Source: Mesorhizobium sp. PAMC28654 (GTDB lineage: Bacteria; Pseudomonadota; Alphaproteobacteria; Rhizobiales; Rhizobiaceae). Taken from it: a DNA stretch of 64,000 nucleotides. The stretch spans positions 124,001 to 188,000 of the forward strand of contig NZ_CP085135.1 of NCBI RefSeq assembly GCF_020616515.1, read 5' to 3'. Positions within the stretch are counted from its first letter, which is position 1; every line of letters starts with the position of its first letter. This document shows positions 49,341-57,804 of the stretch, one piece after another. The notes under the pieces were generated by a model that was given only the letters and a program-made list of their open reading frames with translations, searched no databases and was not told the origin of the DNA. The position numbers and the translations under genes are program-made.

Positions 49341-50819
49341 TCAATCCGCCCACTTCACCTTGGTCAGATCATTGGCCTGGATCGGCGCGTTTTCCCAAAG
49401 GCCCTGCAGCTTGGCGTCCCAGACACCGACCTTCGGCAGTTCGAACAGGAAGCCGACCACGGCGTCGTCGGCCAGGATTTTCTGCGCCTGCGCGTAAAGT
49501 TCCTTACGCTTGGCTTCGTCGGAGGTGAGCTCCAGATCGGCGATGACCTTGTTGAACGTCGGGTTCTCGTAGCTGAAGTAGTAGTCCTTGCGCGAATAGA
49601 TATCGATGTCGTTGGGCTCGGTGTGCGAGACGATGGTCAGGTCGTAGTCCTTCTTGGTGAACACCTGGTCCAGCCACTGCGCCCATTCGACCGGGATGAT
49701 CTCCAGGTTGATGCCGACATCACGAAGCTCCGACGCGATGATTTCGCCGCCAAGCCGCGCATAGGAAGGTGGTGGCAATTTCAGCGTCGCCGTGAAGCCA
49801 TTTTCCAGTCCTGCTTCCTTCAACAGTTCCTTGGCCTTGGCGATATCGTGTGGATAGCGGCCAGTGAGGTCGACATAGTATTTGTTGGTCGGCGACATGT
49901 GTGAGCCGATCGGCAGGCCAAGGCCGGCCGAGGCGCCGTCGATGATCGCCTTGCGATCGAGCGCGTAGGAAATCGCCTGCCGGACCTGCAGCTTGTCGAA
50001 TGGCGGCTTCTTGTTGTTCATCGACAGGATGGTTTCGCCTTCGGTCGCACCGACGACCACCTTGAAGCGCGGATCGTCCTTGATCTGCGCGACGCTGTCG
50101 GGGTCGAAGAAGGGGAAGGCCTGGATGTCGCCGGACAGCAGCGCCGGCACGTAGGCGGCGGCATCGGGAACGATGCGGAACTCGACCTTGTCCAGAAACA
50201 CCGGGGTGCCCCAGTAATGGTCGGACTTCACCAGCGTGATCGACGATCCCTTGACCCAGTTCTGGAACTTGAACGGGCCGGTGCCGATCGGTTTCTCCTT
50301 GTTGGTGTCCGCCGATCCGGGCGATACCATCACCGCGTCGCCCCAGCCCATATTGTAGAGGAAGGAGCCCTGCGGGTGCTTCAGCGTGACTTTCACCGTC
50401 GCGGGATCAACCACCTCGACGGTGTCGATGGCGGCGAACAGGCCCTTTTGCGCGTTGACCGAATTGTCGGCGCGGGCGCGGTCGAGCGAGAATTTCACGT
50501 CGTTGGCGCTGAAATCGGCGCCGTCATGAAATTTCACGCCCGTGTGCAGCTTGAAGGTGTAGACCTTGCCGTCGTCGGAAATGGTCCAGCTTTCCGCCAG
50601 GTCCGGCAGCACTTCGCTGTTGGGACCAATGCGGGTCAGGCCCTCGAACACATTGGCATAGAGAACCTCCTTGATCGCCGCGGCGGCGCCCGCGGTCGGG
50701 TCGAGATGCGGAGGTTCAAGTGGAATACCGATGACCAGGTCGGTTCGCGCGGCGAATGCCGAGGTTCCGGCGGCCAGTGACAGGGCGGCGGCGGCCAGAA
50801 TGATCTTCCACAATTTCAT
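49341..50819 (-). CDS. Family 5 (DppA/OppA-like) solute-binding protein
   Basis: The protein has 492 residues from MKLWKIILAAAALSLAAG. It carries a clear signal peptide ending near GTSAFA and then the family 5 fold, with VIGIPLEPPHLDPTAG at the start, ESWTISDDGKVYTFKLHTGVKF and GTGPFKFQNWV. It binds oligopeptides or similar solutes in the periplasm and delivers them to the downstream permeases. The preceding M20 deacylase gene, 129 bases upstream in the same direction, suggests the solute is an N-acylated amino acid or peptide. Confidence 0.92.
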   Translation of the reverse strand: MKLWKIILAAAALSLAAGTSAFAARTDLVIGIPLEPPHLDPTAGAAAAIKEVLYANVFEGLTRIGPNSEVLPDLAESWTISDDGKVYTFKLHTGVKFHDGADFSANDVKFSLDRARADNSVNAQKGLFAAIDTVEVVDPATVKVTLKHPQGSFLYNMGWGDAVMVSPGSADTNKEKPIGTGPFKFQNWVKGSSITLVKSDHYWGTPVFLDKVEFRIVPDAAAYVPALLSGDIQAFPFFDPDSVAQIKDDPRFKVVVGATEGETILSMNNKKPPFDKLQVRQAISYALDRKAIIDGASAGLGLPIGSHMSPTNKYYVDLTGRYPHDIAKAKELLKEAGLENGFTATLKLPPPSYARLGGEIIASELRDVGINLEIIPVEWAQWLDQVFTKKDYDLTIVSHTEPNDIDIYSRKDYYFSYENPTFNKVIADLELTSDEAKRKELYAQAQKILADDAVVGFLFELPKVGVWDAKLQGLWENAPIQANDLTKVKWAD

Positions 50820-50948
50820 CGTGCAACTCCCCATAGGCTCGAACCGGCGGATAGAAGCGTGATTTTTCAGCGGAGTAAATCGCGTTTCGTGCTGTCCGGC
50901 ATCGCAAGGAGGAATGTTTTTTCCGCCGCTGCTTGAGCGCGGTCCTGA

Positions 50949-52229
50949 TCATCCGGCGATCTTGCCCCGCAGCAGCACGTTGAGCCCGATCGCCATCACC
51001 TTCGCCGATTGCACCATGTCGTTGATGCCCACCCATTCGTCGGGCCTGTGGGCGAGATCGAGGATGCCCGGACCATAGGCGATGCAGTCATAGATATGGC
51101 CGATGCGGGCGATGTGTTTCTGGTCGTATGTGCCCGGTGAAATCACATAATCGGGCTCGCGGTCGAATATCTCCATGATGCCCTTGGCCACTGCCTTCAC
51201 CACCGGGGCATCGCGCTCCGTCATCAGCGGCAGCACTTCCATTATGTCGCGGATCTTGTAGTCGAACTTCTTCCGCTCGCGCTTCAGCCGGTCGAGGATG
51301 TCAGTCACCTCTTTCTTGACGGTGCCGAGGTCTTCCTCGAGCAGAAAGCGGCGGTCGATGGTCAATCGGCAGGCATCGGGCACGTTGGGCGAGGGCAGGC
51401 CTGGCCGGAAATCCTCGGTCTGGCCGCCATGGATGGAGTTGATATTCATGGTCGAACGCCTGGCGCCTTCGGGCACGACAGGCATGCGCGTGATCTTGCG
51501 GTCGAGTGCCGGGAACAACTCATCCTCGAAGGCCTGCAGCACAGCGCCCATGTGGCGCACCGCATTGTCGCCGAGGAATGGCATCGAGCCATGCGCGATT
51601 TCGCCCTTGGTTTCGATCTCCGCCCACCACACGCCGCGATGGCCAAGGCAGATACGGTCCTTGTTCAGCGGTTCGGGAATGATGACGTGGTCGACCTTGG
51701 GGCTTGAGAAATAGCCGAGCTTGGCCAGATGGGCGACGCCGCCGAAGCCGCCGGACTCCTCGTCGACCGTGCCTGAAATCTCGATGGCGCCGGGAAAGTC
51801 GGGAAAGACCTCCATGAAGGCCTCGGCGGCAATGATCGAGGCGGCAAGGCCCCCCTTCATGTCGCATGCGCCACGGCCATAGACCCTGCCGTCCTTCACG
51901 ACGCCGGCAAAAGGATCGACGGTCCAGCCGTCGCCGGCTTCGACCACGTCGATATGCGAATTGAAATGCACGCAGGCGCCAGGTGACCGGCCGTCGAAGC
52001 GGGCGACGACATTGACGCGCGGGTAGCGGTCGGTATCGCCCGGCGTACCCTCAGCGCGGACGAATTCGGTCTCGAAACCCTGCTTCCTCAGGCGCGCGCC
52101 GATGTATTCCGCACATGGGCGATAGGCTTCGCCGGGCGGATTGATGGTTGGAAAGCGGATCAGGTCGGCGGTCAGTGCGACGAGGTCATCGACCCGGTCG
52201 TCCACCGCCTTGAGGAGTCGTTGGTTCAT
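50949..52229 (-). CDS. M20-family deacylase (ArgE/DapE type)
   Basis: The enzyme has 426 residues from MNQRLLKAVDDRVDDLVAL. Metal-binding motifs of the M20 family are visible: HFNSHIDVVEAG, the Asp of GRGACDMKGG and the Glu pair in GTVDEESGG, followed by the dimerisation domain and a C-terminal His in LDLAHRPDEW. It resembles acetylornithine deacetylase/succinyl-diaminopimelate desuccinylase but the N-acyl substrate is unknown. It is the first gene of a transporter operon, so it probably processes the imported solute. Confidence 0.9.
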   Translation of the reverse strand: MNQRLLKAVDDRVDDLVALTADLIRFPTINPPGEAYRPCAEYIGARLRKQGFETEFVRAEGTPGDTDRYPRVNVVARFDGRSPGACVHFNSHIDVVEAGDGWTVDPFAGVVKDGRVYGRGACDMKGGLAASIIAAEAFMEVFPDFPGAIEISGTVDEESGGFGGVAHLAKLGYFSSPKVDHVIIPEPLNKDRICLGHRGVWWAEIETKGEIAHGSMPFLGDNAVRHMGAVLQAFEDELFPALDRKITRMPVVPEGARRSTMNINSIHGGQTEDFRPGLPSPNVPDACRLTIDRRFLLEEDLGTVKKEVTDILDRLKRERKKFDYKIRDIMEVLPLMTERDAPVVKAVAKGIMEIFDREPDYVISPGTYDQKHIARIGHIYDCIAYGPGILDLAHRPDEWVGINDMVQSAKVMAIGLNVLLRGKIAG

Positions 52230-52451
52230 TTGGAGAATTGAGCAGCGATCGCCCTGGTTTGGCAAGTCCGCTCCTGACAACGTCCGTGCGGCGTGTCGTT
52301 GCGGCAACTATCGCGGGAAAATCGTTCAAATTCGCCGCTTTGGATTGCCCAATTCGTCAAGAACTGTGTGCTATTTCACGTATCTGCCTCTTAAAAAATG
52401 AAAAACGACGTGAAAACATGCAGGCAGGGGCAATCAAAGGGGTTTGATCGC

Positions 52452-52883
52452 ATGAAGAAGACAGTTCTCATGGCGGCAATGCTTGTCGCGATGCTGTTCG
52501 GCTCGTCAGTTCAAAGCTGGGCCGCCAGCCTGGTTGCAAACATCGATGTGTCGTCGCAGACGATGACTGTGAGCCAGTACGGCGAAGTGCTTTACCGCTG
52601 GAACGTATCCACCGCCCGCAAGGGGTATTTTACGCCGCGCGGCGCCTATAGGCCGCAACGGACGGAGCGGATGTGGTACTCGCGCAAATACGAGATGTCG
52701 CCGATGCCTTACTCCGTGTTTTTCCACGGCGGCTACGCCATCCACGGCACCGGCGCGGTCAGGCAACTGGGGCGTCCGGCATCGCATGGCTGCGTGCGGC
52801 TGCAGACGGCCAATGCCGCAACCTTCTATTCGATGGTGCGGGAAGCTGGCTTCGGCAATACGCGGATCCTCATCACAAACTAA
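52452..52883 (+). CDS. L,D-transpeptidase (YkuD type), exported
   Basis: The enzyme has 143 residues from ATG 52452 (MKKTVLMAAM), with a signal peptide cleaved near SWA. The mature part is a compact YkuD domain. It has IHGTGAVRQLG and the catalytic SHGCVRLQTA, in which Cys114 is the nucleophile and His98 and His112 assist. It makes 3-3 crosslinks in peptidoglycan or attaches proteins to it. In rhizobia such enzymes anchor outer membrane beta-barrels, which fits the outer membrane protein gene just downstream. The 3' end has a degenerate duplicate at 53145-53186. Confidence 0.92.
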   Translation: MKKTVLMAAMLVAMLFGSSVQSWAASLVANIDVSSQTMTVSQYGEVLYRWNVSTARKGYFTPRGAYRPQRTERMWYSRKYEMSPMPYSVFFHGGYAIHGTGAVRQLGRPASHGCVRLQTANAATFYSMVREAGFGNTRILITN

Positions 52884-52955
52884 GATGGTCAAAAACTGCC
52901 GCCCCAATCGGGGCTGCGGGCACTGTTGCTGTGCCCTTTCGGTTGTATCGAGGGT

Positions 52956-53136
52956 CGAAATGTTGCAGGAATAGCGCAATGGTACCGAAAACAAGGCCGC
53001 CACGTCTGGTTTAAAGCTGTTGATGCTTGCTTTAGCGCGCACGTATCGGCCAAACTTCATTCCAACATTTGCCGGGGGACGACGGGCTTAGCCGGGGGAT
53101 GCAAAACGCCGCGAAGAGGGGTCTTCGCGGCGTTTT
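52956..53136 (+). pseudogene. Remnant of a deleted outer-membrane-protein gene copy
   Basis: The segment 52956-52994 matches 37 of 39 bases with the leader of the intact gene (53263-53301). Segment 53047-53136 aligns without gaps to 54191-54280, the end of the intact gene plus its terminator. The tail still reads TYRPNFIPTFAGG against TYRPNFVLPFVGG in the living copy. The coding body is missing. The deletion probably arose by recombination at the CACGTATCGG-like sequence near 53040. Confidence 0.85.
53103..53136 (+). terminator. Terminator left from the deleted gene copy
   Basis: A perfect 15-base stem (AAAACGCCGCGAAGA with its complement) and a four-base loop end in TTTTG. It is nearly identical to the terminator at 54247-54280. 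Confidence 0.9.
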
Positions 53137-53144
53137 GATTTGAT

Positions 53145-53186
53145 AGCCGGTTTGGGCAATACGTCGATCCTCATTGCGAACCAAGA
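53145..53186 (+). pseudogene. Remnant of a duplicated L,D-transpeptidase 3' end
   Basis: These 42 bases match the end of the L,D-transpeptidase gene (52844-52885) at about 33 positions. They still read AGLGNTSILIANQD against AGFGNTRILITN in the intact gene. The stop codon has changed to CAA. The segment marks the left part of the second duplication unit. Confidence 0.8.
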
Positions 53187-53389
53187 CAGCCAGCGACTTG
53201 GGCTCTGCCAGGAGCTCAGACGCTCATCGGCGTCGCTGTATCGTTCCGGGTCTGCCGATGTCCGAAATGTTGCAGGAATATCCCAATGGTACCGAAAACA
53301 ACAGCGCTGCGCCTGGCCTGACCCCGCCGGTGGCTTGCTTGAACACGTATTGGTGGTACATCCCGGACAGGCAACATGAGGGGATTCTA

Positions 53390-54226
53390 ATGTACAGACT
53401 GCTTATGGGCGCGGCGATCGCGGCAACAGCCACCTCGGCTTTCGCCGCGGATGTGGTCGTCATGGATCAGTCCATCGCCGCTCCGCACATTTCCGGCTAT
53501 GTCGAGGCTTACCTCGGCGGATTGTATCTGACCGTCCCGGGCGACCATGCAACGGCGACCACTGCGGGCGGTGTCGGCCGTGTGAATTTCCCGATCGACG
53601 CCCGCTGGAACATCCAGACCGACGCAATGGTCGATTCCCTTTGGTTTCAGGGTCAGAATCTTTACGGCTACGGCGGCGCCGTCCATGCCTATTGGCGTGA
53701 TCCGAGCGCCTATGCGTTGGGCGGCTTCGCGACGATCACGGGCTACGGCGGCGACGGCATCGGCGGTGAGAATATCTATAACTTTACGGCCGGTCCTGAA
53801 GCCCAAGTCTATTTGGGCAATGTGACCCTGTACGGTCAGGTTTACTACGGGCAGCTGCGGGCCAACGGTTCGTCAGAGCATATTGACGACTGGGGTACTC
53901 GTGGCGTTGCCCGATATTTCGCGCGGGACAACCTTCGCTTCGATGCCGAACTCGGTTTTTCGAGCGTGTCCATATCCGGCGAACATCTCAACACCGTCAC
54001 CGGGGCGCTGCAGGCCATGTACCGGTTTTCCGGCACGCCGCTGTCGGTGTTTGGGCGCTACCAGCTGGATCATGTGTACGCAGGCGGCGAAAGCGAGAAC
54101 ATCCACAAATATGTGATCGGCTTGCGGGCGAGCTTCGGTTCGGACACGTTGCTTGATGAAGATCGCAACGGCGCCACGATGGACACCTACCGGCCAAACT
54201 TTGTTCTGCCATTTGTCGGGGGATGA
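53390..54226 (+). CDS. Outer membrane beta-barrel protein
   Basis: The protein has 278 residues from ATG 53390, with a GAGGGGATT ribosome site, followed by a signal peptide (MYRLLMGAAIAATATSAFAA). The mature part has alternating aromatic/Gly strands (GYVEAYLGGLYLTV, NLYGYGGAVHAYWRD) and ends in the C-terminal phenylalanine-containing strand FVLPFVGG. It resembles small surface proteins of rhizobia that are crosslinked by L,D-transpeptidases. An open frame extends further upstream but reads through the repeated leader. It is the intact copy of a duplicated pair and is followed by a strong terminator. Confidence 0.87.
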   Translation: MYRLLMGAAIAATATSAFAADVVVMDQSIAAPHISGYVEAYLGGLYLTVPGDHATATTAGGVGRVNFPIDARWNIQTDAMVDSLWFQGQNLYGYGGAVHAYWRDPSAYALGGFATITGYGGDGIGGENIYNFTAGPEAQVYLGNVTLYGQVYYGQLRANGSSEHIDDWGTRGVARYFARDNLRFDAELGFSSVSISGEHLNTVTGALQAMYRFSGTPLSVFGRYQLDHVYAGGESENIHKYVIGLRASFGSDTLLDEDRNGATMDTYRPNFVLPFVGG

Positions 54227-54246
54227 ATGGCCTTGGCGGGGGATGC

Positions 54247-54280
54247 AAAACGCCGCGAAGAGGTGTCTTCGCGGCGTTTT
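54247..54280. terminator. Bidirectional terminator
   Basis: A perfect 15-base stem with a four-base loop has A and T runs on the two sides. It serves the outer membrane protein gene and probably also the leftward lipid A operon ending at 54333. Confidence 0.92.
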
Positions 54281-54332
54281 GATTCATGTGATCTGTTGAG
54301 CGAGCGATCGGAAAGGTAGCTGCCAAGAGGCA

Positions 54333-55328
54333 TCAACTGACTTGGCTGGCTTCCGGTGGCTGTGCCTGCCGCTTGCGCCGGCCGCCAGTGATTTCCCACC
54401 TCTTGTGGAACCACATCCACTGGCCGGGGTCTTCGCGCACCCAGCGCTCGACCACGTCGTTGAGAAGCTGCGTGGTGGCATGGACGTCGACGCTGCCGCT
54501 GCTCGTGCGCGGCAATGACAGCTTGTCCTCGATCTCGAGCCGGAAGCGGTTATTGGGAAGCCTCACGCAGCGCGCCGGGTAGACATCACAGTCGTAGTGA
54601 CGGGCAAGGGTGGCAAGCACCCGGTTGCTCTGGCAGGGACGACCGAAGAATGTCGTGTCGAGACCGTTCGAGAACTTCTGGTCGACGAGGACGCCGATAT
54701 TGCCGCCGTTCTCCAGCACACCCGCCAGCGCGAAGGACGCGCCGGTCGAAGACGGCAGCAGCGATCCCATTGTAGAGCGCCGCGTCGAGAGAATGTAGTC
54801 GGCGAGGTAGGGGTTGTTGGGCGGGCGAAACAGCGCAGTGATGTTCATGCCGAAAGTGGCGGCGGCCACCGGCAGCAGTTCAAAATTGCCGAGATGCCCG
54901 GTGAAGATGATATGCGGCTTCTGCTCGCCGGCAATCTCGACGAAATGCTCGATACCCTTGACCTCGACACGGCCCGGCCTTGTAGCGGCGGGATCATAGT
55001 CGAACAGGGCGTCGAGAAAGATGTATTCAGCGGCAAGGCGGGCCATGTTGCCCCACATGTCCGATGCGATCGCCTGGATTTCGCCGTCGCTCTTTTCGGG
55101 ATAGGCCTTGCGCAGATTGTCGATGGCGACGTCATGGCGGCCCACCCATGGGCCTATGTGCCGGGCGATCCGGTCGGCAAAATTGAGCGCGCTGTCGGCG
55201 GGCAGCAGGCGCAGCACCGAGATGATCAGCATCGCGGCCCGCGCAACTAGCCAGTAATTGAGCTGGCGGAGCTGCCTGCCGTAGCGAAACGCCAGGTCGC
55301 GGCGGGTCTTCTTGAACATGTTGGCCAA
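54333..55328 (-). CDS. lpxXL: Lipid A very-long-chain acyltransferase LpxXL
   Basis: The enzyme has 331 residues of the LpxL/HtrB acyltransferase family. It has the catalytic His/Asp-type box FTGHLGNFELLP, RPPNNPYLADYIL and VDQKFSNGLDTTFFG. The last gene of the lipid A very-long-chain operon in rhizobia transfers 27-hydroxyoctacosanoate from AcpXL to lipid A, and this gene is in that position. It is an inner-membrane-associated enzyme with one N-terminal hydrophobic helix (residues 30-45). It starts eight bases after the preceding dehydrogenase gene. Confidence 0.92.
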   Translation of the reverse strand: MANMFKKTRRDLAFRYGRQLRQLNYWLVARAAMLIISVLRLLPADSALNFADRIARHIGPWVGRHDVAIDNLRKAYPEKSDGEIQAIASDMWGNMARLAAEYIFLDALFDYDPAATRPGRVEVKGIEHFVEIAGEQKPHIIFTGHLGNFELLPVAAATFGMNITALFRPPNNPYLADYILSTRRSTMGSLLPSSTGASFALAGVLENGGNIGVLVDQKFSNGLDTTFFGRPCQSNRVLATLARHYDCDVYPARCVRLPNNRFRLEIEDKLSLPRTSSGSVDVHATTQLLNDVVERWVREDPGQWMWFHKRWEITGGRRKRQAQPPEASQVS

Positions 55329-55336
55329 GACAGATC

Positions 55337-56362
55337 CTAGACGCGCAGGATGATCTTGCCGAACACGTCGCGGCCTTCCATGCGCTTCAGCGCCGTGTCG
55401 ATGTCGTCAAAGCCGACTTCGGTATCGATGACCGGAGCAACGATGCCCGCCGCCATCTTCTGCATGGCATTGGCCATGTTCTCCATGCGGCAGCCGAAGG
55501 ATCCCAGCAGCTTCAATTGCTGCTGGAACAACTGCATCAGGTTGATCTGCGTCGACACGCCGGAGGTCGAGCCGCAGGTGACCAGGCGACCGCCACGCTT
55601 CAGGCACAGCATCGAGGCGGCAAAAGTATCGGTGCCGACATGCTCGAACACCACGTCGACACCCTTCTTCTTCGTCAGCTTGCGCACGATGCCTTCGAAG
55701 CGGTCCTCGCGGTAGTTGATGACATGGTCTGCGCCGAGCGCCTTGGCCTTGTCGATCTTGTCGTTCGAACCAACCGTGGTGATGATGGTGCAGCCCATCC
55801 GCTTCGCCAGCTGGATCGCGGCGGAGCCGATGCCGGAGCCGCCGGCGTGGACAAGGATCGTTTCGCCCGGCTGAAGCTTGGCATTGTCGAACAACATGTG
55901 TTCGACCGTGCCGAAGGTCACGGGCGCCACGGCCGCGCCGATATCGGTCACGCCGGGCGGGGCGGGAACCAGCAGGCGCGCCGGCAGATTGATCTTTTCC
56001 TGGGCAAAGCCGTCGAGATGGAAGCCGTGCACGCCGGAAACATGTTCGCACAGATTGTCGCGGCCCTCGCGGCAGGCGCGGCAAAGCCCGCAGGTGCGCG
56101 CGCCGTAAATCGACACAAGCTGCCCGGGGACGAGATTGGAAACGCCGGGGCCGACCGCTTCGACCTCGCCCGAGGCCTCGGCGCCGACGACGAGCGGTAG
56201 CTTGCGCTTGGCGAAGGCCATGCCGCGCCAGCCCCACACGTCGATGTGGTTGAGTGCCACGGCCTTGATGCGCAGCGTCACTTCGCCGAGTGACGGCGGC
56301 GGGGGAGGCGGCAGGTCCACCGTTTCAAGACGGCGATCCTCGATAAGTTGCAGTGCGCGCAT
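55337..56362 (-). CDS. adh2XL: Zinc-type alcohol dehydrogenase-like protein Adh2XL
   Basis: The protein has 341 residues of the medium-chain dehydrogenase family. It has an N-terminal catalytic domain with VVGAEASGEVEAVG and structural zinc cysteines (CGLCRACREGRDNLC). The C-terminal NAD(P) domain has VHAGGSGIGSAAIQLA. In the rhizobial lipid A long-chain operon this gene is required for normal 28-carbon acyl synthesis, but its exact step is not settled. It lies between the ketosynthases and lpxXL in the same order as in Rhizobium. A palindromic repeat separates it from fabF1XL. Confidence 0.9.
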   Translation of the reverse strand: MRALQLIEDRRLETVDLPPPPPPSLGEVTLRIKAVALNHIDVWGWRGMAFAKRKLPLVVGAEASGEVEAVGPGVSNLVPGQLVSIYGARTCGLCRACREGRDNLCEHVSGVHGFHLDGFAQEKINLPARLLVPAPPGVTDIGAAVAPVTFGTVEHMLFDNAKLQPGETILVHAGGSGIGSAAIQLAKRMGCTIITTVGSNDKIDKAKALGADHVINYREDRFEGIVRKLTKKKGVDVVFEHVGTDTFAASMLCLKRGGRLVTCGSTSGVSTQINLMQLFQQQLKLLGSFGCRMENMANAMQKMAAGIVAPVIDTEVGFDDIDTALKRMEGRDVFGKIILRV

Positions 56363-56401
56363 GGAGCCTGTCGGTTCTGTTGAGCGGAAAGCGCGACTTA
56401 T

Positions 56402-56418
56402 AAACGCGTCGCGCGTTT
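56402..56418. terminator. Short hairpin between fabF1XL and adh2XL
   Basis: The sequence AAACGCG-TCG-CGCGTTT is a 7-base stem with a three-base loop. With the adjacent repeat it may reduce readthrough between the ketosynthase and dehydrogenase genes. Confidence 0.5.
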
Positions 56419-56433
56419 TAAGTCCTTGTTTTT

Positions 56434-56482
56434 ATGCATGTCGTTATCCCAAAACCGCATCGCGCTTTTAGGCGACATGCAT
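56434..56482. repeat. Rhizobial palindromic repeat
   Basis: Arms ATGCATGTCG (56434-56443) and CGACATGCAT (56473-56482) are perfect complements, with a CCCAAAACCG core. This is the well-known short repeat found between genes in Mesorhizobium, Rhizobium and Sinorhizobium. Its right end touches the stop codon of fabF1XL. Confidence 0.85.
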
Positions 56483-57753
56483 TAGACCGGTTCCCGCGCC
56501 ATGACAAGGCAAGTGTTCTGGCCGCCGAAGCCGAAGGAGTTCGAAAGCACGCTGCGAACCTCGGCGTTGCGCTTCTTGTTGGGCACCACGTCAAGCACGA
56601 TCGCGGGGTCGGGATTGTCATAGTTGATGGTCGGCGGGATGACGCTTTCGCGCATGGTCATCAGCGAGAATGCAGCCTCGACGGCGCCTGCGGCCGAGAG
56701 AGTGTGTCCAATCATCGACTTGTTCGACGAGACCGGCATCGAGCTGATCCGCTCGCCGAACACCGTCGATAGCGACAGATGTTCCATCTTGTCGTTTTCC
56801 GGTGTCGAAGTGCCATGGGCATTGACGTAGTCGATCTCGTCCTTGCTCAAGCCGGCATCGGCGAGGGCGGCGCGGACAGCGGCTATCGCCGGCGAGCCGT
56901 CCGGCTTCGAGCGGGTGCGATGGAAATCGTCAGCCTTCTCGCCGCAGCCGCTGAGGATGCCGAGAACGGTCGCACCGCGTGCAAGAGCAGCCTCGAGCGA
57001 TTCCAGCACAAGCGCGCCGGAGCCTTCGGCCAGCACGAAGCCGTCGCGGTCCTTGGAGAACGGTTTTGACGCCTTCTCGGGATTGTCATTGTGGGTCGAG
57101 AGCGCTGACAGCAGCGAGAAACGGATCAGCGCTTCGGCGGTTGCCGAGCCGTCGGCGCCGATCGAAAGCGCCCGGTCGCATTCGCCGCGCCGGATTGCCT
57201 CGACGCCGAGCTGGATCGCGGTGGCGCCGGAGGCGCAGGCGGTCGACAGCGTGATCGGCAGGCCGCGCGTGCCGAAAAGTTCGGCGAGGCGGTCGGCGAT
57301 CGAGCCGAACTGCGTGGTCTCGAAGATGTCGAGTTCCTTCAGCCCGCGCGCTACCCGCAGCAGCCTTTCGGCGCCGGAGTCCTGGCTGTCGGAATTGTAG
57401 AGTGAGAAGCGCTCGTGCCAGTCGAGCTCGACCGGCGGCGAGGCAAGGAAAAGCGGACCACCGAAATCACCGGAGTCGAGACCCGATTCCGCCACGGCTT
57501 CGCGCGCGGCGGTTTCGGCCAGCTCGTAGGTGAGAGGGCTGGCGCCCTTCGAACTCGATGCCAGGAAGTCGACCGTGCCGGAGATGCGGGTGTTCAAATG
57601 ATCGACTGGAAAGCGGGTGATCGGGTGGATGCCGGATTTGCCGGAGGTCAGCGCCGCCCAATTGTCGGTCTTGCCGATGCCAAGCGAGGTCACCACGCCA
57701 ATGCCGGTGACGGCGACGATCGGCCTGCCCATGTGATCATTCAGTTTGGCCAT
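56482..57753 (-). CDS. fabF1XL: Beta-ketoacyl-ACP synthase FabF1XL
   Basis: The enzyme has 423 residues with a complete condensing-enzyme active site: Cys173 in STACASGATA, His313 in NAHGTSTPEN, Lys345 and His350 in SNKSMIGHTLSAAG. It extends acyl chains on AcpXL to make the 28-carbon hydroxy fatty acid of lipid A. It pairs with FabF2XL, read just before it, whose active site is degenerate. The gap between the two genes is 51 bases. Confidence 0.92.
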   Translation of the reverse strand: MAKLNDHMGRPIVAVTGIGVVTSLGIGKTDNWAALTSGKSGIHPITRFPVDHLNTRISGTVDFLASSSKGASPLTYELAETAAREAVAESGLDSGDFGGPLFLASPPVELDWHERFSLYNSDSQDSGAERLLRVARGLKELDIFETTQFGSIADRLAELFGTRGLPITLSTACASGATAIQLGVEAIRRGECDRALSIGADGSATAEALIRFSLLSALSTHNDNPEKASKPFSKDRDGFVLAEGSGALVLESLEAALARGATVLGILSGCGEKADDFHRTRSKPDGSPAIAAVRAALADAGLSKDEIDYVNAHGTSTPENDKMEHLSLSTVFGERISSMPVSSNKSMIGHTLSAAGAVEAAFSLMTMRESVIPPTINYDNPDPAIVLDVVPNKKRNAEVRSVLSNSFGFGGQNTCLVMAREPV

Positions 57754-57804
57754 GCGGTAGCCCTCGACCGTTTATCGTTGTGGCATGGACGTTCAAACAC
57801 CGCC

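Larger units (their letters stand above)
52956..53301 (+). repeat. Direct repeat of the outer-membrane-protein leader (two copies)
   Basis: The 39-base sequence beginning CGAAATGTTGCAGGAATA is at 52956-52994 and again at 53263-53301, 307 bases apart, differing at two positions. It contains CAATGGTACCGAAAACAA and probably includes the 5' untranslated leader of the outer membrane protein messenger. Confidence 0.9.

Noticed and set aside
53174..53389. N-terminal extension of the outer membrane protein frame
   Set aside because: It reads through the repeated leader and a transpeptidase remnant. The internal ATG 53390 has a ribosome site and begins a proper signal peptide.
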